Shown piece by piece: positions 9,074 through 15,956 of a stretch of 15,956 nt of DNA. The notes under the pieces are model-generated. The model was not told the DNA's origin and ran no database searches. It saw nothing but the letters and a program-made list of their open reading frames with translations. Each line of letters opens with the position of its first letter. Position 1 is the stretch's first letter. This DNA is from CAZDYI01 sp964509765 (GTDB lineage: Bacteria > Pseudomonadota > Gammaproteobacteria > Tethybacterales > Tethybacteraceae). Position numbers and translations under genes: made by a program. The stretch lies in contig CAZDYI010000133.1 in assembly GCA_964509765.1 (NCBI GenBank), forward strand, positions 1-15,956. Direction: 5' to 3'.

Positions 9074-9802
9074 CTAGATGAACACCGAGGCGCCGCAGTT
9101 CTGCTCGATCGGCGGCGACGCGTTCGCAGGGCGCCAGTACTGGATGCTGTCTACGTACAACATTCCAGTGCCTCCCCCATTTTCTTGCGGCTTTATGCAC
9201 TGCTCGACGTCCGGCTCGGAATTCTGGCCGTCGTAGTAGTTGAAGCTGAAGTCCCCGGAGTTGGGAGAGCCGTCGTCAACCTTGCGGTCCACCTCGGCGA
9301 TGATGTTGCTCGGGATCCGGGGGCCGGTGTGGATCATCAGGCGCGGCGTGCCGCCGGAAACGCCGCCCCGGATGGCGTAGTAGTCCGAGTCGTGCCAGAT
9401 GGACATCACCCCGCCGTACGTGTTGATCAGAGAGTTGGACGCGGTTGGGTCCTTGGCCTGCGTCTCGGTGCACTGCGGGCAGCGCAGGTAGCCGGACGAG
9501 GTCAGGTGCTGGAACACAAGCGGGGCCTCCTTGATGGCGATCAGGCCGTTGCCGTCGCCAGCCGCGGCGCCGGTGATGTAGATGTTCGCCTGAACATAGT
9601 CGCCGGGCAACGCCGCGAAGCGGTCGATGAACGAGAACCACGCCACCTTCAGCGAGTTCTGACGGTCAGCTATCGCACGTACCTTGGCGTTGTTGATCAG
9701 CTCCTGGCCCTTGAGGATGCCGCCGAGCAGCAGCCCGATGATCACCAGGACGATCGCGATCTCCACGAGCGTGAAGCCCCTGCTTGACAGTTTCTGTTTC
9801 AT
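9074..9802 (-). CDS. Type IV prepilin, complete
   Basis: This 242-residue prepilin starts at ATG 9802, with AGGAAGG 8 bases upstream; an in-frame GTG at 9826 would lengthen the leader and has no better site. The short basic leader MKQKLSSRG is cut before F10 by prepilin peptidase. Glu at +5 (E14) and the hydrophobic helix TLVEIAIVLVIIGLLL follow. The C-terminal domain has LPGDY, CPQC (108-111), C202 and C236, so two disulphides are possible. It is a close paralogue of the partial gene at position 1, in inverted orientation, with clear identity at both protein and DNA level. It has its own promoter (9844-9873) and terminator (9023-9048), hence is probably monocistronic. No assembly genes (pilB, pilC, pilD) are nearby. 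Confidence 0.93.
   Translation of the reverse strand: MKQKLSSRGFTLVEIAIVLVIIGLLLGGILKGQELINNAKVRAIADRQNSLKVAWFSFIDRFAALPGDYVQANIYITGAAAGDGNGLIAIKEAPLVFQHLTSSGYLRCPQCTETQAKDPTASNSLINTYGGVMSIWHDSDYYAIRGGVSGGTPRLMIHTGPRIPSNIIAEVDRKVDDGSPNSGDFSFNYYDGQNSEPDVEQCIKPQENGGGTGMLYVDSIQYWRPANASPPIEQNCGASVFI
9681..9721 (-). repeat. Inverted repeat copy B, inside second pilin gene
   Basis: Reverse complement of 1-41, identical over 41 bases. It encodes the same residues of the pilin N-terminal helix (GILKGQELINNAK). Confidence 0.9.
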
Positions 9803-9843
9803 GATCCTTACCTTCCTGTTCCGCACGCGAGCGGCTGGGGGGA

Positions 9844-9873
9844 ATTATATCACCATATCCCGGCAAATAACAA
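9844..9873 (-). promoter_or_regulatory. Sigma-70 promoter of second pilin gene
   Basis: On the - strand a perfect TATAAT (9844-9849) is preceded by TG one base earlier, giving an extended -10 element. TTGTTA (9868-9873) is the -35 box at 18-base spacing. The predicted start lies about 35 bases before the pilin ATG, and a good ribosome binding site falls inside that leader. Confidence 0.75.
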
Positions 9874-10096
9874 CTGCAAGACCCAATACCCGGAGCATTC
9901 CAAGGATGGCGACTCTCCACACCCGGTCCGGCCGCACACGCCGGGACAGCCGGCGCTCCGGGTCCGCAGGCAAGAGGCGGGCCGAATCGCGGAAGCACCA
10001 AGCTCGGGCTGAGAGATACAGGGTTTTGCGGGCCATGCAGGAAGTGCTCATTCCGTTACCCTTCCAGACGATCGGGCACAACGGTCCCGCTAGGGC
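9874..10096. other. Non-coding stretch between pilin and tsaD
   Basis: With its flanks this belongs to the 401-base gap between two divergent genes (9803-10203). Open frames exist on both strands (for example 9845-10117, - strand), but they have no recognisable product, no ribosome binding site and arginine-rich GC-biased composition. Several GC-rich inverted motifs are present around 9925-9970 (CCGGTCCGG, GCCGGGACAGCCGGC). I recognise no RNA family, and rpsU, often next to tsaD in Gammaproteobacteria, is absent. Confidence 0.5.
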
Positions 10097-10102
10097 TAGA
10101 AT
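10097..10102 (+). promoter_or_regulatory. Possible -10 box upstream of tsaD
   Basis: TAGAAT matches 5 of 6 consensus bases, about 100 bases before the tsaD ATG. No convincing -35 box is present. The same hexamer occurs in a similar position before the last gene (15121). Confidence 0.35.
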
Positions 10103-10203
10103 GCCTGACCCGCACACCTCGGCCTGCTGAACGGCGACGAATCGGTCCTGAAGCCCCGCCTGCGGCTGAAAAAAAACAAGAACAGCGACAGGACGGCGAT
10201 CAC

Positions 10204-11205
10204 ATGCTCAGTCTGCGGTCGGACGGCCTGGTCCTAGGCATAGAGACGTCCTGCGACGACACGGCAGCCGCGCTTTATTGCCGGTCCCGGGGGCTGGTCT
10301 GGGACAAGGCCCTCACCCAGGACTGCTCGCACGCTCCCTACGGAGGGGTGGTCCCCGAGATCGCCTCGCGCGACCACAGCTCGCGGCTCCTTCCGCTCGT
10401 GGAAGAGGCCGTTTCGCGCAACGGCGGAAAGCCTCCGGCGGCGATTGCCTGCACCGCCGGGCCGGGCCTGCCCGGCAGCCTGGCCGCAGGCGTCGCCCTC
10501 GCCCAGTCCCTTGCCTACGCCTGGCAGGTGCCTCTTGCGCAGGTCAACCACCTCGAGGGGCACCTGCTGTCGCCCCTCATTGAGAGTGAGGAAGGCTTCA
10601 GCCTCCCCTACCTGGCCCTGCTCGCATCCGGAGGGCACACCGTCCTCGCCGAGGTGCGCGCGGTCGGGGAATACCGCGTCCTTGGCGAGACCCTCGACGA
10701 CGCGGCGGGCGAGGCCTTCGACAAGACGGGCACCTTGCTCGGCCTGCCCTTCCCCGGCGGAGCCGCCCTCGAGGGGCTGGCCGCGAAGGGCGACCCCGGC
10801 GCCTGCCCGATCCCGGCGGCGATGCGCGGTCGCAAGGACATGGCGATGAGCTTCTCCGGGCTGAAGACCGCGGCGCGCCTCCTAGTTATAGAGGGCCACG
10901 ACAAAAAGGACGTGGCAGCCGCCTTCCAGCGGGCGGCTGTCGAGACGCTGGCCGGCAAGGCAGACTTGGCCCTCGAGGCCACCGGGCTGCGGCGCGTAGC
11001 TCTTGTCGGCGGGGTCGCGCGCAACGCCGCCCTTCAACGGCGGATCGGCGAGGTCGCAGCTTCGCACGGCGCCTCGGCGCACGCCGTGCCCGCCCGCTGG
11101 TGCACAGACAACGCGGCGATGATCGCGCTGGCCGGCGCACACCGGCTGCAGCCCGGCTACTCGGTCAGGATCAGGCCGCGCTGGCCGCTGTCAGAGCTGA
11201 ACTGA
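10204..11205 (+). CDS. tsaD: tRNA N6-threonylcarbamoyladenosine transferase TsaD
   Basis: This 333-residue protein starts at ATG 10204, preceded by CAGGAC about 10 bases upstream. TsaD transfers the threonylcarbamoyl group onto A37 of tRNAs that read ANN codons, working with TsaB, TsaC and TsaE. The ASKHA-fold motifs are all present: GIETSCDDT (12-20), SHAPYGGVVPEIASRDH, the metal-binding H116 and H120 in NHLEGH, ASGGHT (141-146), GEAFDKTG...LPFPGG, SFSGLKTA, GGVARNA (269-275), and D302 in CTDNAAM as the third metal ligand. Length is normal. It opens a + strand run with ribE 8 bases downstream. Confidence 0.96.
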   Translation: MLSLRSDGLVLGIETSCDDTAAALYCRSRGLVWDKALTQDCSHAPYGGVVPEIASRDHSSRLLPLVEEAVSRNGGKPPAAIACTAGPGLPGSLAAGVALAQSLAYAWQVPLAQVNHLEGHLLSPLIESEEGFSLPYLALLASGGHTVLAEVRAVGEYRVLGETLDDAAGEAFDKTGTLLGLPFPGGAALEGLAAKGDPGACPIPAAMRGRKDMAMSFSGLKTAARLLVIEGHDKKDVAAAFQRAAVETLAGKADLALEATGLRRVALVGGVARNAALQRRIGEVAASHGASAHAVPARWCTDNAAMIALAGAHRLQPGYSVRIRPRWPLSELN

Positions 11206-11213
11206 GGCCGCAG

Positions 11214-11837
11214 GTGTTCACCGGAATCATCAGGCACTCGGGCCGGGTAGCCGCGACCGAGACCCGCGAGGGAGGGACGGCCGGGCTCAAGGTGGAGTGC
11301 CCGCCCGGCTTTCTGGACGACAAGGAAGTCGGCGACAGCATCTGCGCCAACGGCTGCTGCCTGACCCTGACGGGCATCGACGGATCGGGCAGCTTGGCGG
11401 AATTCGACCTCGGCCCCGAGACCTTGGCCAGGACCGCCCCCCTTTCAGCCGGCGACCCGGTGCACCTCGAGGGGTCCTTGCGCGTCGGCGACCAGATCGG
11501 CGGGCACTTCGTCCTCGGCCACGTTGACGGCGTGGCCGAGGTGCTTTCCGCTGAGGAGAAGGGCGGCAGCGTGATCGCCACCCTATCGGTCCCCGAGGGG
11601 ATGGACCCGCGCCTCATCGTCCCGCGCGCGTCGGTTGCCGTCGCCGGGGTCTCGCTAACGGTGTCCGCGGCCGAGGACGGCCGCTTCTCGGTGCAGCTGA
11701 TCCCGAAGACGATGGAGCTCACCCACCTCACGCCGGACGCAAGCCTGTCACAAGGAACGAGGCTCAACATCGAGGCCGACTACCTCGCGCGCTTCGCCCT
11801 GCCCGGCAGCGACAAGCCAAGCCCTCCTGCCGGTTGA
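11214..11837 (+). CDS. ribE: Riboflavin synthase, alpha chain
   Basis: This 207-residue protein starts at GTG 11214, chosen because GAGG lies 6 bases upstream and the conserved N-terminus (M)FTGII begins there. The enzyme dismutates two 6,7-dimethyl-8-ribityllumazine molecules into riboflavin and a pyrimidine. Two lumazine-binding barrels are visible as internal repeats. The first has FTGIIRHSG and GDSICANGCCLTL, with cysteines at 48-49 where many homologues have a single Cys. The second has GGHFVLGHVDG (96-106) and ASVAVAGVSLTV (139-150). The C-terminal helix is LNIEADYLAR. No other rib genes are adjacent, and there is no space for an FMN riboswitch after tsaD. The symbol ribC is used for the same enzyme in E. 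coli. Confidence 0.95.
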   Translation: MFTGIIRHSGRVAATETREGGTAGLKVECPPGFLDDKEVGDSICANGCCLTLTGIDGSGSLAEFDLGPETLARTAPLSAGDPVHLEGSLRVGDQIGGHFVLGHVDGVAEVLSAEEKGGSVIATLSVPEGMDPRLIVPRASVAVAGVSLTVSAAEDGRFSVQLIPKTMELTHLTPDASLSQGTRLNIEADYLARFALPGSDKPSPPAG

Positions 11838-11843
11838 TAAAAT
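11835..11843 (+). promoter_or_regulatory. Possible extended -10 promoter for yajC-secDF
   Basis: TGATAAAAT is an extended -10 element (TGn followed by TAAAAT) that overlaps the ribE stop codon, about 33 bases before the yajC ATG. I see no -35 box, which extended -10 promoters may lack. Confidence 0.4.
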
Positions 11844-11875
11844 TTCAATCGGACACCGGAAACGCATCTGCACCC

Positions 11876-12193
11876 ATGTTCTCAATAGCCCACGCGCAGG
11901 AATCGGCGGGCGGCGGCGGCCTGCTGCTGAACCTGCTGCCGCTGCTCCTGATCATCGGGCTGTTCTACTTCATGCTGATCCTGCCCCAGCAACGCAAGAC
12001 CAAGCAGCACCGCCAGATGCTCGGCGCGCTCGAGAAGGGCAACGAGGTCGTGACCGCCGGCGGGGTCCTCGGCAAGGTGGTCGAGATCCACGAGAGCTTC
12101 GTGACCATCGACGTCGGCAAGGGCAACCTGGTCACCTTCCAGAAGCAATCCATACAGACTCTGCTGCCCAAGGGCACGATTGACGGCATCTGA
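11876..12193 (+). CDS. yajC: Preprotein translocase accessory subunit YajC
   Basis: This 105-residue protein starts at ATG 11876. An in-frame TTG at 11834 would add 14 residues unlike the family and overlap ribE, so I reject it. A short Gly-rich N-terminus leads into one membrane helix (about 16-36, LLLNLLPLLLIIGLFYFMLI). The conserved PQQRKTKQHR and a small cytoplasmic domain, GNEVVTAGGVLGKV...VTIDV, follow. The family binds SecD-SecF at the Sec translocon in the inner membrane. It precedes secD by 21 bases, the usual order. The Shine-Dalgarno signal is weak. Confidence 0.95.
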   Translation: MFSIAHAQESAGGGGLLLNLLPLLLIIGLFYFMLILPQQRKTKQHRQMLGALEKGNEVVTAGGVLGKVVEIHESFVTIDVGKGNLVTFQKQSIQTLLPKGTIDGI

Positions 12194-12214
12194 GCCGGGC
12201 GAGGCCCCCGCGCC

Positions 12215-14032
12215 GTGAGGAGGTATCCCGCGTGGAAGTACGCGATCGTGGCGGTCGCGCTGCTTTTCGCCGCCGTCTTCGCGCTTCCGAGCGCGTACCC
12301 GAACCTGCCGTCGCTTGAGATGCGCGCCCGCAGCGGCGCGGTCATCGACGACATCGAGGGCCGGGCCGCAAGGGCCCTTTCCTCCGCCGGGCTCGAGCCG
12401 CTGCGGCTGTCCGCCGGCGAGGGCCTCGTGGTAGCGGCCTTCGCAAGCGCCGAGGACCAGATCGAGGCCAAGGCGGTCGTCGAGCGGGAGCTCGGCCCGG
12501 ACGCGATCGTCGCGCTCGCCTTGCGCCCGTCGGCGCCCGACTGGCTTTCGGGCCTCGGGGCGCGGCCGATCGCGCTCGGCCTCGACCTGCGCGGCGGCGT
12601 CCACTTCCTGCTCGAGGTCGACCTCGCCTTCGCCGTCGAGCGCTTCATGGCGACGACCGAGGAGAGCCTGCGGCGCGCCCTGCGCGAGGAGGGCATCCGC
12701 GCGAGGACCGACCTCGCCGGCGACACGCTCACCGTCACCCCCGAGGACCCGGACAGGCTCGGCGACGCGGTCGCGCTGATCACGCGGACCGACCCGCGCC
12801 TCGACCTGACCGAGCGCGAGGACGGCAGGGTCGAGGCCGAGCTGTCGCTCGCCGGCAGCACCCAGGTCACAGACCTCGCGGTCGGGCAGAACGTCGAGAC
12901 CCTCCGCAGGCGGGTCGACGAGATCGGCGTCTCGGAGCCGGTCATCGCAAGGCAGGGCGAGGCGCGGATCGTCGTCCAGCTGCCCGGCATCCAGGACACC
13001 GCCCGCGCCAAGGGCATCCTCGGCCGGCGCGCCGCCCTTGAGCTGCGCGGGGTCGACGAGCGCACGTCGGCGTCGGCCGCGGCGCTTGCCCGCGCGGCAA
13101 GGGGGGCCGCCCCCGCAGGCCGCGAGCTCCTGCCGTACTCCGACGGCAGCGGCGACATCCTCGTCGAGGACCGGGTGGTCCTCACCGGCGAGAACATAGT
13201 CGACGCGAGCTACGGCAGCGACGAGGCCGGCAGGCCCGCGGTGCACCTGACCCTGGACCCGGTCGGCGCGGCCAAGATCAAGACCTACACCCGCGAGCGG
13301 GTCGGCGAGCAGCTGGCGATCGTGCTGATCGACCGCGACCGGACCGAGGTGATCAGCGCGCCGCGGATCGACTCCGAGCTCCACGCGCGCTTTTTGATCC
13401 ACGGCGGCGGGATGGACGCGGACGAGGCCAACGAGCTCGCGCTGCTGCTGCGCTCGGGATCGCTCGCGACGCCGATCGACATCGTCGAGGAGCGGACGAT
13501 CGGCCCGTCGCTCGGCGCCGACAACATCCGCTACGGCCTCGGCGCGGTGACCGGCGGCTTCGTCCTCGTCGCGATCCTGATCGCGGTCTACTACGGGGCC
13601 TTCGGCCTGATCTCGGTCAGCGCGCTTGTCGCAAACCTGCTGTGCCTGACCGCCCTGCTCGCCTCGCTCGGCGCGGGACTGACCCTGCCGGGCCTCGCCG
13701 GCTTCGCGCTTACCCTCGGCATGGCGATCGACGCCAACGTCCTGATCAACGAGAGGATCCGCGAGGAGCTCAACGCCGGCCAGACGCCCGGCCTCGCCAT
13801 CGAGGCCGGCTACGCGCGGGCGTTCGCGACGATCCTCGACGCCAACATCACCACCCTTATCGCGGGCCTCGCCCTGTTCGCGCTCGGCTCGGGGCCGGTG
13901 CGCGGCTTCGCGGTCGTGCTGTGCCTCGGGATCGTCACCTCGATGTTCACCGCGGTGGTGTTCTCCCGCGCGGTCGTCGCGGTCTCGTACGGCATGCGCA
14001 AGGGCCGGCTCAAGCGGATCTCGATAGGCTGA
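12215..14032 (+). CDS. secD: Protein translocase subunit SecD
   Basis: This 605-residue inner-membrane protein starts at GTG 12215; RRYPAWKY matches the typical N-terminus, such as NRYPLWKY. An RND-family subunit, it uses the proton gradient to pull secreted proteins out of SecYEG. After the first membrane helix (8-28) comes the large periplasmic P1 domain with LGLDLRGGVHFLLEVD (121-136). LLRSGSLATPIDIVEERTIGPSLGADNI follows near 410-437. Five more membrane helices lie between 438 and 595. The conserved transmembrane aspartate D506 is in GMAIDANVLINERIREEL. Length is normal. The stop TGA lies 4 bases before the secF GTG, so the two subunits are translationally coupled. Confidence 0.97.
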   Translation: MRRYPAWKYAIVAVALLFAAVFALPSAYPNLPSLEMRARSGAVIDDIEGRAARALSSAGLEPLRLSAGEGLVVAAFASAEDQIEAKAVVERELGPDAIVALALRPSAPDWLSGLGARPIALGLDLRGGVHFLLEVDLAFAVERFMATTEESLRRALREEGIRARTDLAGDTLTVTPEDPDRLGDAVALITRTDPRLDLTEREDGRVEAELSLAGSTQVTDLAVGQNVETLRRRVDEIGVSEPVIARQGEARIVVQLPGIQDTARAKGILGRRAALELRGVDERTSASAAALARAARGAAPAGRELLPYSDGSGDILVEDRVVLTGENIVDASYGSDEAGRPAVHLTLDPVGAAKIKTYTRERVGEQLAIVLIDRDRTEVISAPRIDSELHARFLIHGGGMDADEANELALLLRSGSLATPIDIVEERTIGPSLGADNIRYGLGAVTGGFVLVAILIAVYYGAFGLISVSALVANLLCLTALLASLGAGLTLPGLAGFALTLGMAIDANVLINERIREELNAGQTPGLAIEAGYARAFATILDANITTLIAGLALFALGSGPVRGFAVVLCLGIVTSMFTAVVFSRAVVAVSYGMRKGRLKRISIG

Positions 14033-14036
14033 GGCA

Positions 14037-14957
14037 GTGAGGTTCTTCAACGCCAAGCGCAACTTCCGCCTGATGCGCAGGCGCAAGCTCGCCGCGGCCG
14101 TCTCGGCGGTCCTCGTGCTCGTGAGCATCGCCTCGCTGTCCGTGCGCGGGCTGAACTTCTCGATCGACTTCACCGGCGGGACGCTCGTCGAGATCGAGCT
14201 CGCCGAGCAGAGGCCGATCGCCGAGCTGCGCGAGGCGGTCGAGGGATCGGGCCTGCCGGAGCCGGTGATGCAGTTCACCTCCGACGGCGCCCTCATGCTG
14301 CGGATGCAGACCGAATCGGCCGACAGCGGCGACCGTGCGCTCGAGGCGATCCGCTCGCTCGACCCCGGCGCGGGGCTGCGCCGCGTGGAATACGTCGGCC
14401 CGCAGGTCAGCGAGGAGCTGTTCACCGCGGGCGCGCTCGCGCTCGTCGTCGTCTGCGCCGGGATCGTCCTCTACCTGTCGCTGCGGTTCAAGTGGCGGAT
14501 GGCGATCGGCGCGATAGTCGCCAACTTCCACGACGTCGTGTTCATCTTCGGCGCGTTCTCGCTGTTCGGCTGGGAGTTCAGCCTGCCGGTGCTCGCCGCG
14601 GTGCTCGCGATCCTCGGCTACTCTGTAAACGAGTCGGTCGTGATCTTCGACCGGGTCCGCGAGAACCTGCGCTCGAGCCGGGCGCGGGCCGACATCAGCG
14701 ACGTGATCGACGCCTCGATCACCCAGACCTGGTCGCGGACCATCATCACCCACGGCTCGACGCAGCTCGCGGTGCTCGCGATGCTGCTGTTCGGCGGCGA
14801 CGCGCTGTTCTTCTTCGCGCTCGCCCTGACGATCGGGATCTTCTCGAGCATCTACTCGTCGATCCTGATCGCGAGCCCGGTCGCGCTGCGGCTCGGCCTC
14901 GACCGGACCGACTTCATCAACCCGACCAAGGCGTCGCGGGACGGCGCCGTGGTCTGA
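14037..14957 (+). CDS. secF: Protein translocase subunit SecF
   Basis: This 306-residue partner of SecD starts at GTG 14037, 4 bases after the secD stop. GAGG at 14031-14034 is close to the start, so reinitiation by ribosomes leaving secD is likely. The first membrane helix (about 17-36) precedes the periplasmic GLNFSIDFTGGTLVEI (38-53). Five further helices follow, with AILGYSVNESVVIFDRVRENL (191-211) carrying D205, the counterpart of the SecD transmembrane Asp. The protein ends soon after the last helix. The two genes are separate here, unlike the fused SecDF of many Firmicutes. Confidence 0.97.
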   Translation: MRFFNAKRNFRLMRRRKLAAAVSAVLVLVSIASLSVRGLNFSIDFTGGTLVEIELAEQRPIAELREAVEGSGLPEPVMQFTSDGALMLRMQTESADSGDRALEAIRSLDPGAGLRRVEYVGPQVSEELFTAGALALVVVCAGIVLYLSLRFKWRMAIGAIVANFHDVVFIFGAFSLFGWEFSLPVLAAVLAILGYSVNESVVIFDRVRENLRSSRARADISDVIDASITQTWSRTIITHGSTQLAVLAMLLFGGDALFFFALALTIGIFSSIYSSILIASPVALRLGLDRTDFINPTKASRDGAVV

Positions 14958-14976
14958 TCCGCCCCGGCGCGGCGGA
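14958..14976. other. Hairpin between secF and tRNA-Asn
   Basis: TCCGCC (14958-14963) pairs with GGCGGA (14971-14976) around a 7-base loop. It fills the gap between the convergent secF and tRNA genes and could serve both. Neither side has a T-run, so termination is unproven. Confidence 0.4.
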
Positions 14977-14979
14977 GGC

Positions 14980-15055
14980 TGGCTCCCCGGAAAGGATTCG
15001 AACCTTCGACCTAACGGTTAACAGCCGCTTGCTCTACCAACTGAGCTACCGGGGA
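14980..15055 (-). tRNA. tRNA-Asn (anticodon GTT)
   Basis: On the - strand a full 76-base cloverleaf folds. The acceptor TCCCCGG pairs with CCGGGGA, the D arm is GCTC/GAGC with loop AGTTGGTA, and the anticodon stem AGCGG/CCGTT has one G-T pair. The loop CTGTTAA carries GTT at 15020-15022. The T arm is GAAGG/CCTTT with loop TTCGAAT. The discriminator is G and CCA is encoded (14980-14982). The layout and the CTGTTAA loop match bacterial tRNA-Asn. It reads AAU and AAC codons and, as an ANN-reading tRNA, is a substrate of the t6A pathway that includes TsaD encoded upstream. Confidence 0.97.
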
Positions 15056-15081
15056 ACGCGGGGCCGGAAAGCGGCGGGCGG

Positions 15082-15087
15082 ATTATA
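15082..15087 (-). promoter_or_regulatory. -10 box of tRNA-Asn promoter
   Basis: A perfect TATAAT on the - strand lies 26 bases before the tRNA 5' end. It is followed directly by a GC-rich discriminator (CCGCCCG), as in stable-RNA promoters under stringent control. No clear -35 box is seen. Confidence 0.55.
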
Positions 15088-15120
15088 TCCCGCCCCTCCC
15101 GCCGGCGGGCGCGGATGACC

Positions 15121-15126
15121 TAGAAT
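15121..15126 (+). promoter_or_regulatory. Possible -10 box of last gene
   Basis: TAGAAT lies 53 bases before the ATG at 15179. The -35 region is GC-rich without a match. An AGGGGGAGGA stretch between it and the gene may help ribosome binding. Confidence 0.35.
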
Positions 15127-15178
15127 CCAATCCCCCCGCGGCCCGCCGCGCGAAGGGGGAGGAAAAACGGGAAGAGGA

Positions 15179-15956
15179 ATGGGCACGGCGACCCTTCGGG
15201 TATTCGGGAGCGACATCTGCGGGGTCCGCACCAGGGCCGCCGCGGTGCTGGCCGTCCGGGCGACCTACGAGGGCCTGAGCGTGGTCCTGACCGAGCGGAA
15301 CTCGAAGACCGGCGGCCTCGAGGACTTCCTGCCGGTGCCGCTAGTCGACCCCGAGAGCCTCGAGCTCTACCACGCCAACGGCCTGGTCAACCAGAAGTTC
15401 GTGATCGCGCTCGCGCGCAGCTGGGACAAGGAGCGCGACGCGGCCTTCGACGAGCTCTGCTCGGGCTACGACCTGGTGATCGTCAGCGACGGGGCCGCGC
15501 CTAAGAAGAAGGACGCGCGCGCCAACGGTGACAGCACGGCGCTGCTGGTCGGCGGCTACGACGGCATGCTGCTCAAGGAGACGGTCACTCTCGGCAAGAG
15601 GGCCAAGGGCCTGCCGATGGTCGGCGCGGTCCCCGACAACCTGCCGGTCGCCTTCGAGCGCAACATCGAGAGGGCCGCCGAGAAGCTCGACGGCATCGGC
15701 GAGACCTCCTGGCAGCTGCCGCTGTTCGGCTACAGGCCGTTCGCGATCCCGGAGGCCGACGACATCAACGAGCCGCTGTGGCAGGTCGCGGGCGAGGTGA
15801 TCGAGGGCGTCAGGCCGAAGGCGGCCAAGTCCAAGCCCGGGCGCCGGCCGGACGCCGCGGCGCTCGAGGGCGCGGTCCCGACGGAAGGGTCGCCGGCGGG
15901 GCCCCAGCCCGATCCCGAGCCGGCGCCGCCCCGCGACCTCGCAGACGGCATAGTCA
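15179..15956 (+). CDS. Unassigned protein with BioD/CobB-like layout and degenerate P-loop, 3' end missing
   Basis: The frame is open from ATG 15179 to the window end, 259 complete codons. AGAGGA stands just before the ATG and GGGGGAGG about 20 bases upstream. The first strand and loop, RVFGSDICGVRTRAAAVLAVR (7-27), occupy the place of the Walker A loop of BioD-type proteins (GTDTGVGKT), but the lysine is replaced by V or R. LSVVLTERNSKTGG, GYDLVIVSDGA (97-106) and ALLVGGYDGMLLKETVTLGKRAKGLPMVGAVPDN (121-154) also follow the order of that fold. Residues from 212 on are low-complexity and rich in Pro, Glu, Ala and Arg. I infer a nucleotide-binding-like protein that may not bind ATP. No function is claimed. 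It has no signal peptide or membrane segment. Confidence 0.8.
   Translation, partial: MGTATLRVFGSDICGVRTRAAAVLAVRATYEGLSVVLTERNSKTGGLEDFLPVPLVDPESLELYHANGLVNQKFVIALARSWDKERDAAFDELCSGYDLVIVSDGAAPKKKDARANGDSTALLVGGYDGMLLKETVTLGKRAKGLPMVGAVPDNLPVAFERNIERAAEKLDGIGETSWQLPLFGYRPFAIPEADDINEPLWQVAGEVIEGVRPKAAKSKPGRRPDAAALEGAVPTEGSPAGPQPDPEPAPPRDLADGIV

Noticed and set aside
9838..9900. Sigma-54 promoter for the pilin gene, as in many type IV pilin genes
   Set aside because: No GG-N10-GC pair with the usual context is present. An extended sigma-70 -10 element explains the region better.
9845..10117. 90-codon open frame in the pilin-tsaD gap
   Set aside because: No ribosome binding site, no recognisable product, and it overlaps the pilin promoter. 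It may be chance in GC-rich DNA.
11206..11213. FMN riboswitch before ribE
   Set aside because: Only 8 bases separate tsaD and ribE, too little for the RNA element.
12216..12240. Strong AGGAGGT followed by an out-of-frame GTG at 12232
   Set aside because: The bases encode the conserved RRY of SecD, and the downstream frame is not a gene; coincidence of codon use.
11882..14425. Very long (847-codon) open frame antisense to yajC, secD and secF
   Set aside because: It is a mirror of GC-rich codon bias in real genes. The translation is rich in Arg, Asp, Gly and Ala with no recognisable domain, while the sense strand encodes clear YajC, SecD and SecF.

Overview
The window is a strongly GC-rich bacterial chromosome segment with tightly packed genes. 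G or C fills nearly every third codon position, and GTG and TTG starts are common. Gene content (split secD/secF after yajC, rlmB, tsaD, sixA, a CtpA-type S41 peptidase, a leucine-rich leader before leuA, a sigma-32-like promoter before clpB, a cytochrome c4-like pair) fits a Gammaproteobacterium or close relative. I cannot place it more finely from sequence alone. No transposase, integrase, phage gene or CRISPR array is visible, so this looks like core genome.

Left part (1-2773, + strand). The window opens inside a type IV pilin-like gene, followed by a hairpin terminator. A compact operon follows with two small secreted c-type cytochromes that resemble the two halves of a cytochrome c4, then a periplasmic S41 C-terminal processing peptidase. 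The last junction is an ATGA overlap.

Middle part (2790-9873, - strand, listed in order of transcription from the right). A second full-length prepilin is a diverged copy of the one at position 1, in opposite orientation, with its own promoter and terminator. Then come rlmB, clpB (behind a sigma-32-like promoter), a 27-codon leucine-rich leader peptide, leuA, sixA and a DMT-family transporter. The leader region combines the leader ORF, an 11-base C run in the RNA and two mutually exclusive pairings. It sits in front of a LeuA that lacks the whole C-terminal leucine-binding domain. The combination suggests that leucine control has moved from enzyme feedback to transcript attenuation; this is the most interesting inference in the window.

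Right part (9874-15956). After a 400-base gap without a convincing gene, tsaD (tRNA t6A synthesis), ribE (riboflavin synthase), yajC, secD and secF run on the + strand with short spacers. YajC, SecD and SecF form the accessory complex of the Sec translocon. A tRNA-Asn(GTT) lies on the - strand facing secF. The last gene, on the + strand and cut by the window end, is a protein of unassigned function with a BioD/CobB-like layout and a degenerate P-loop.
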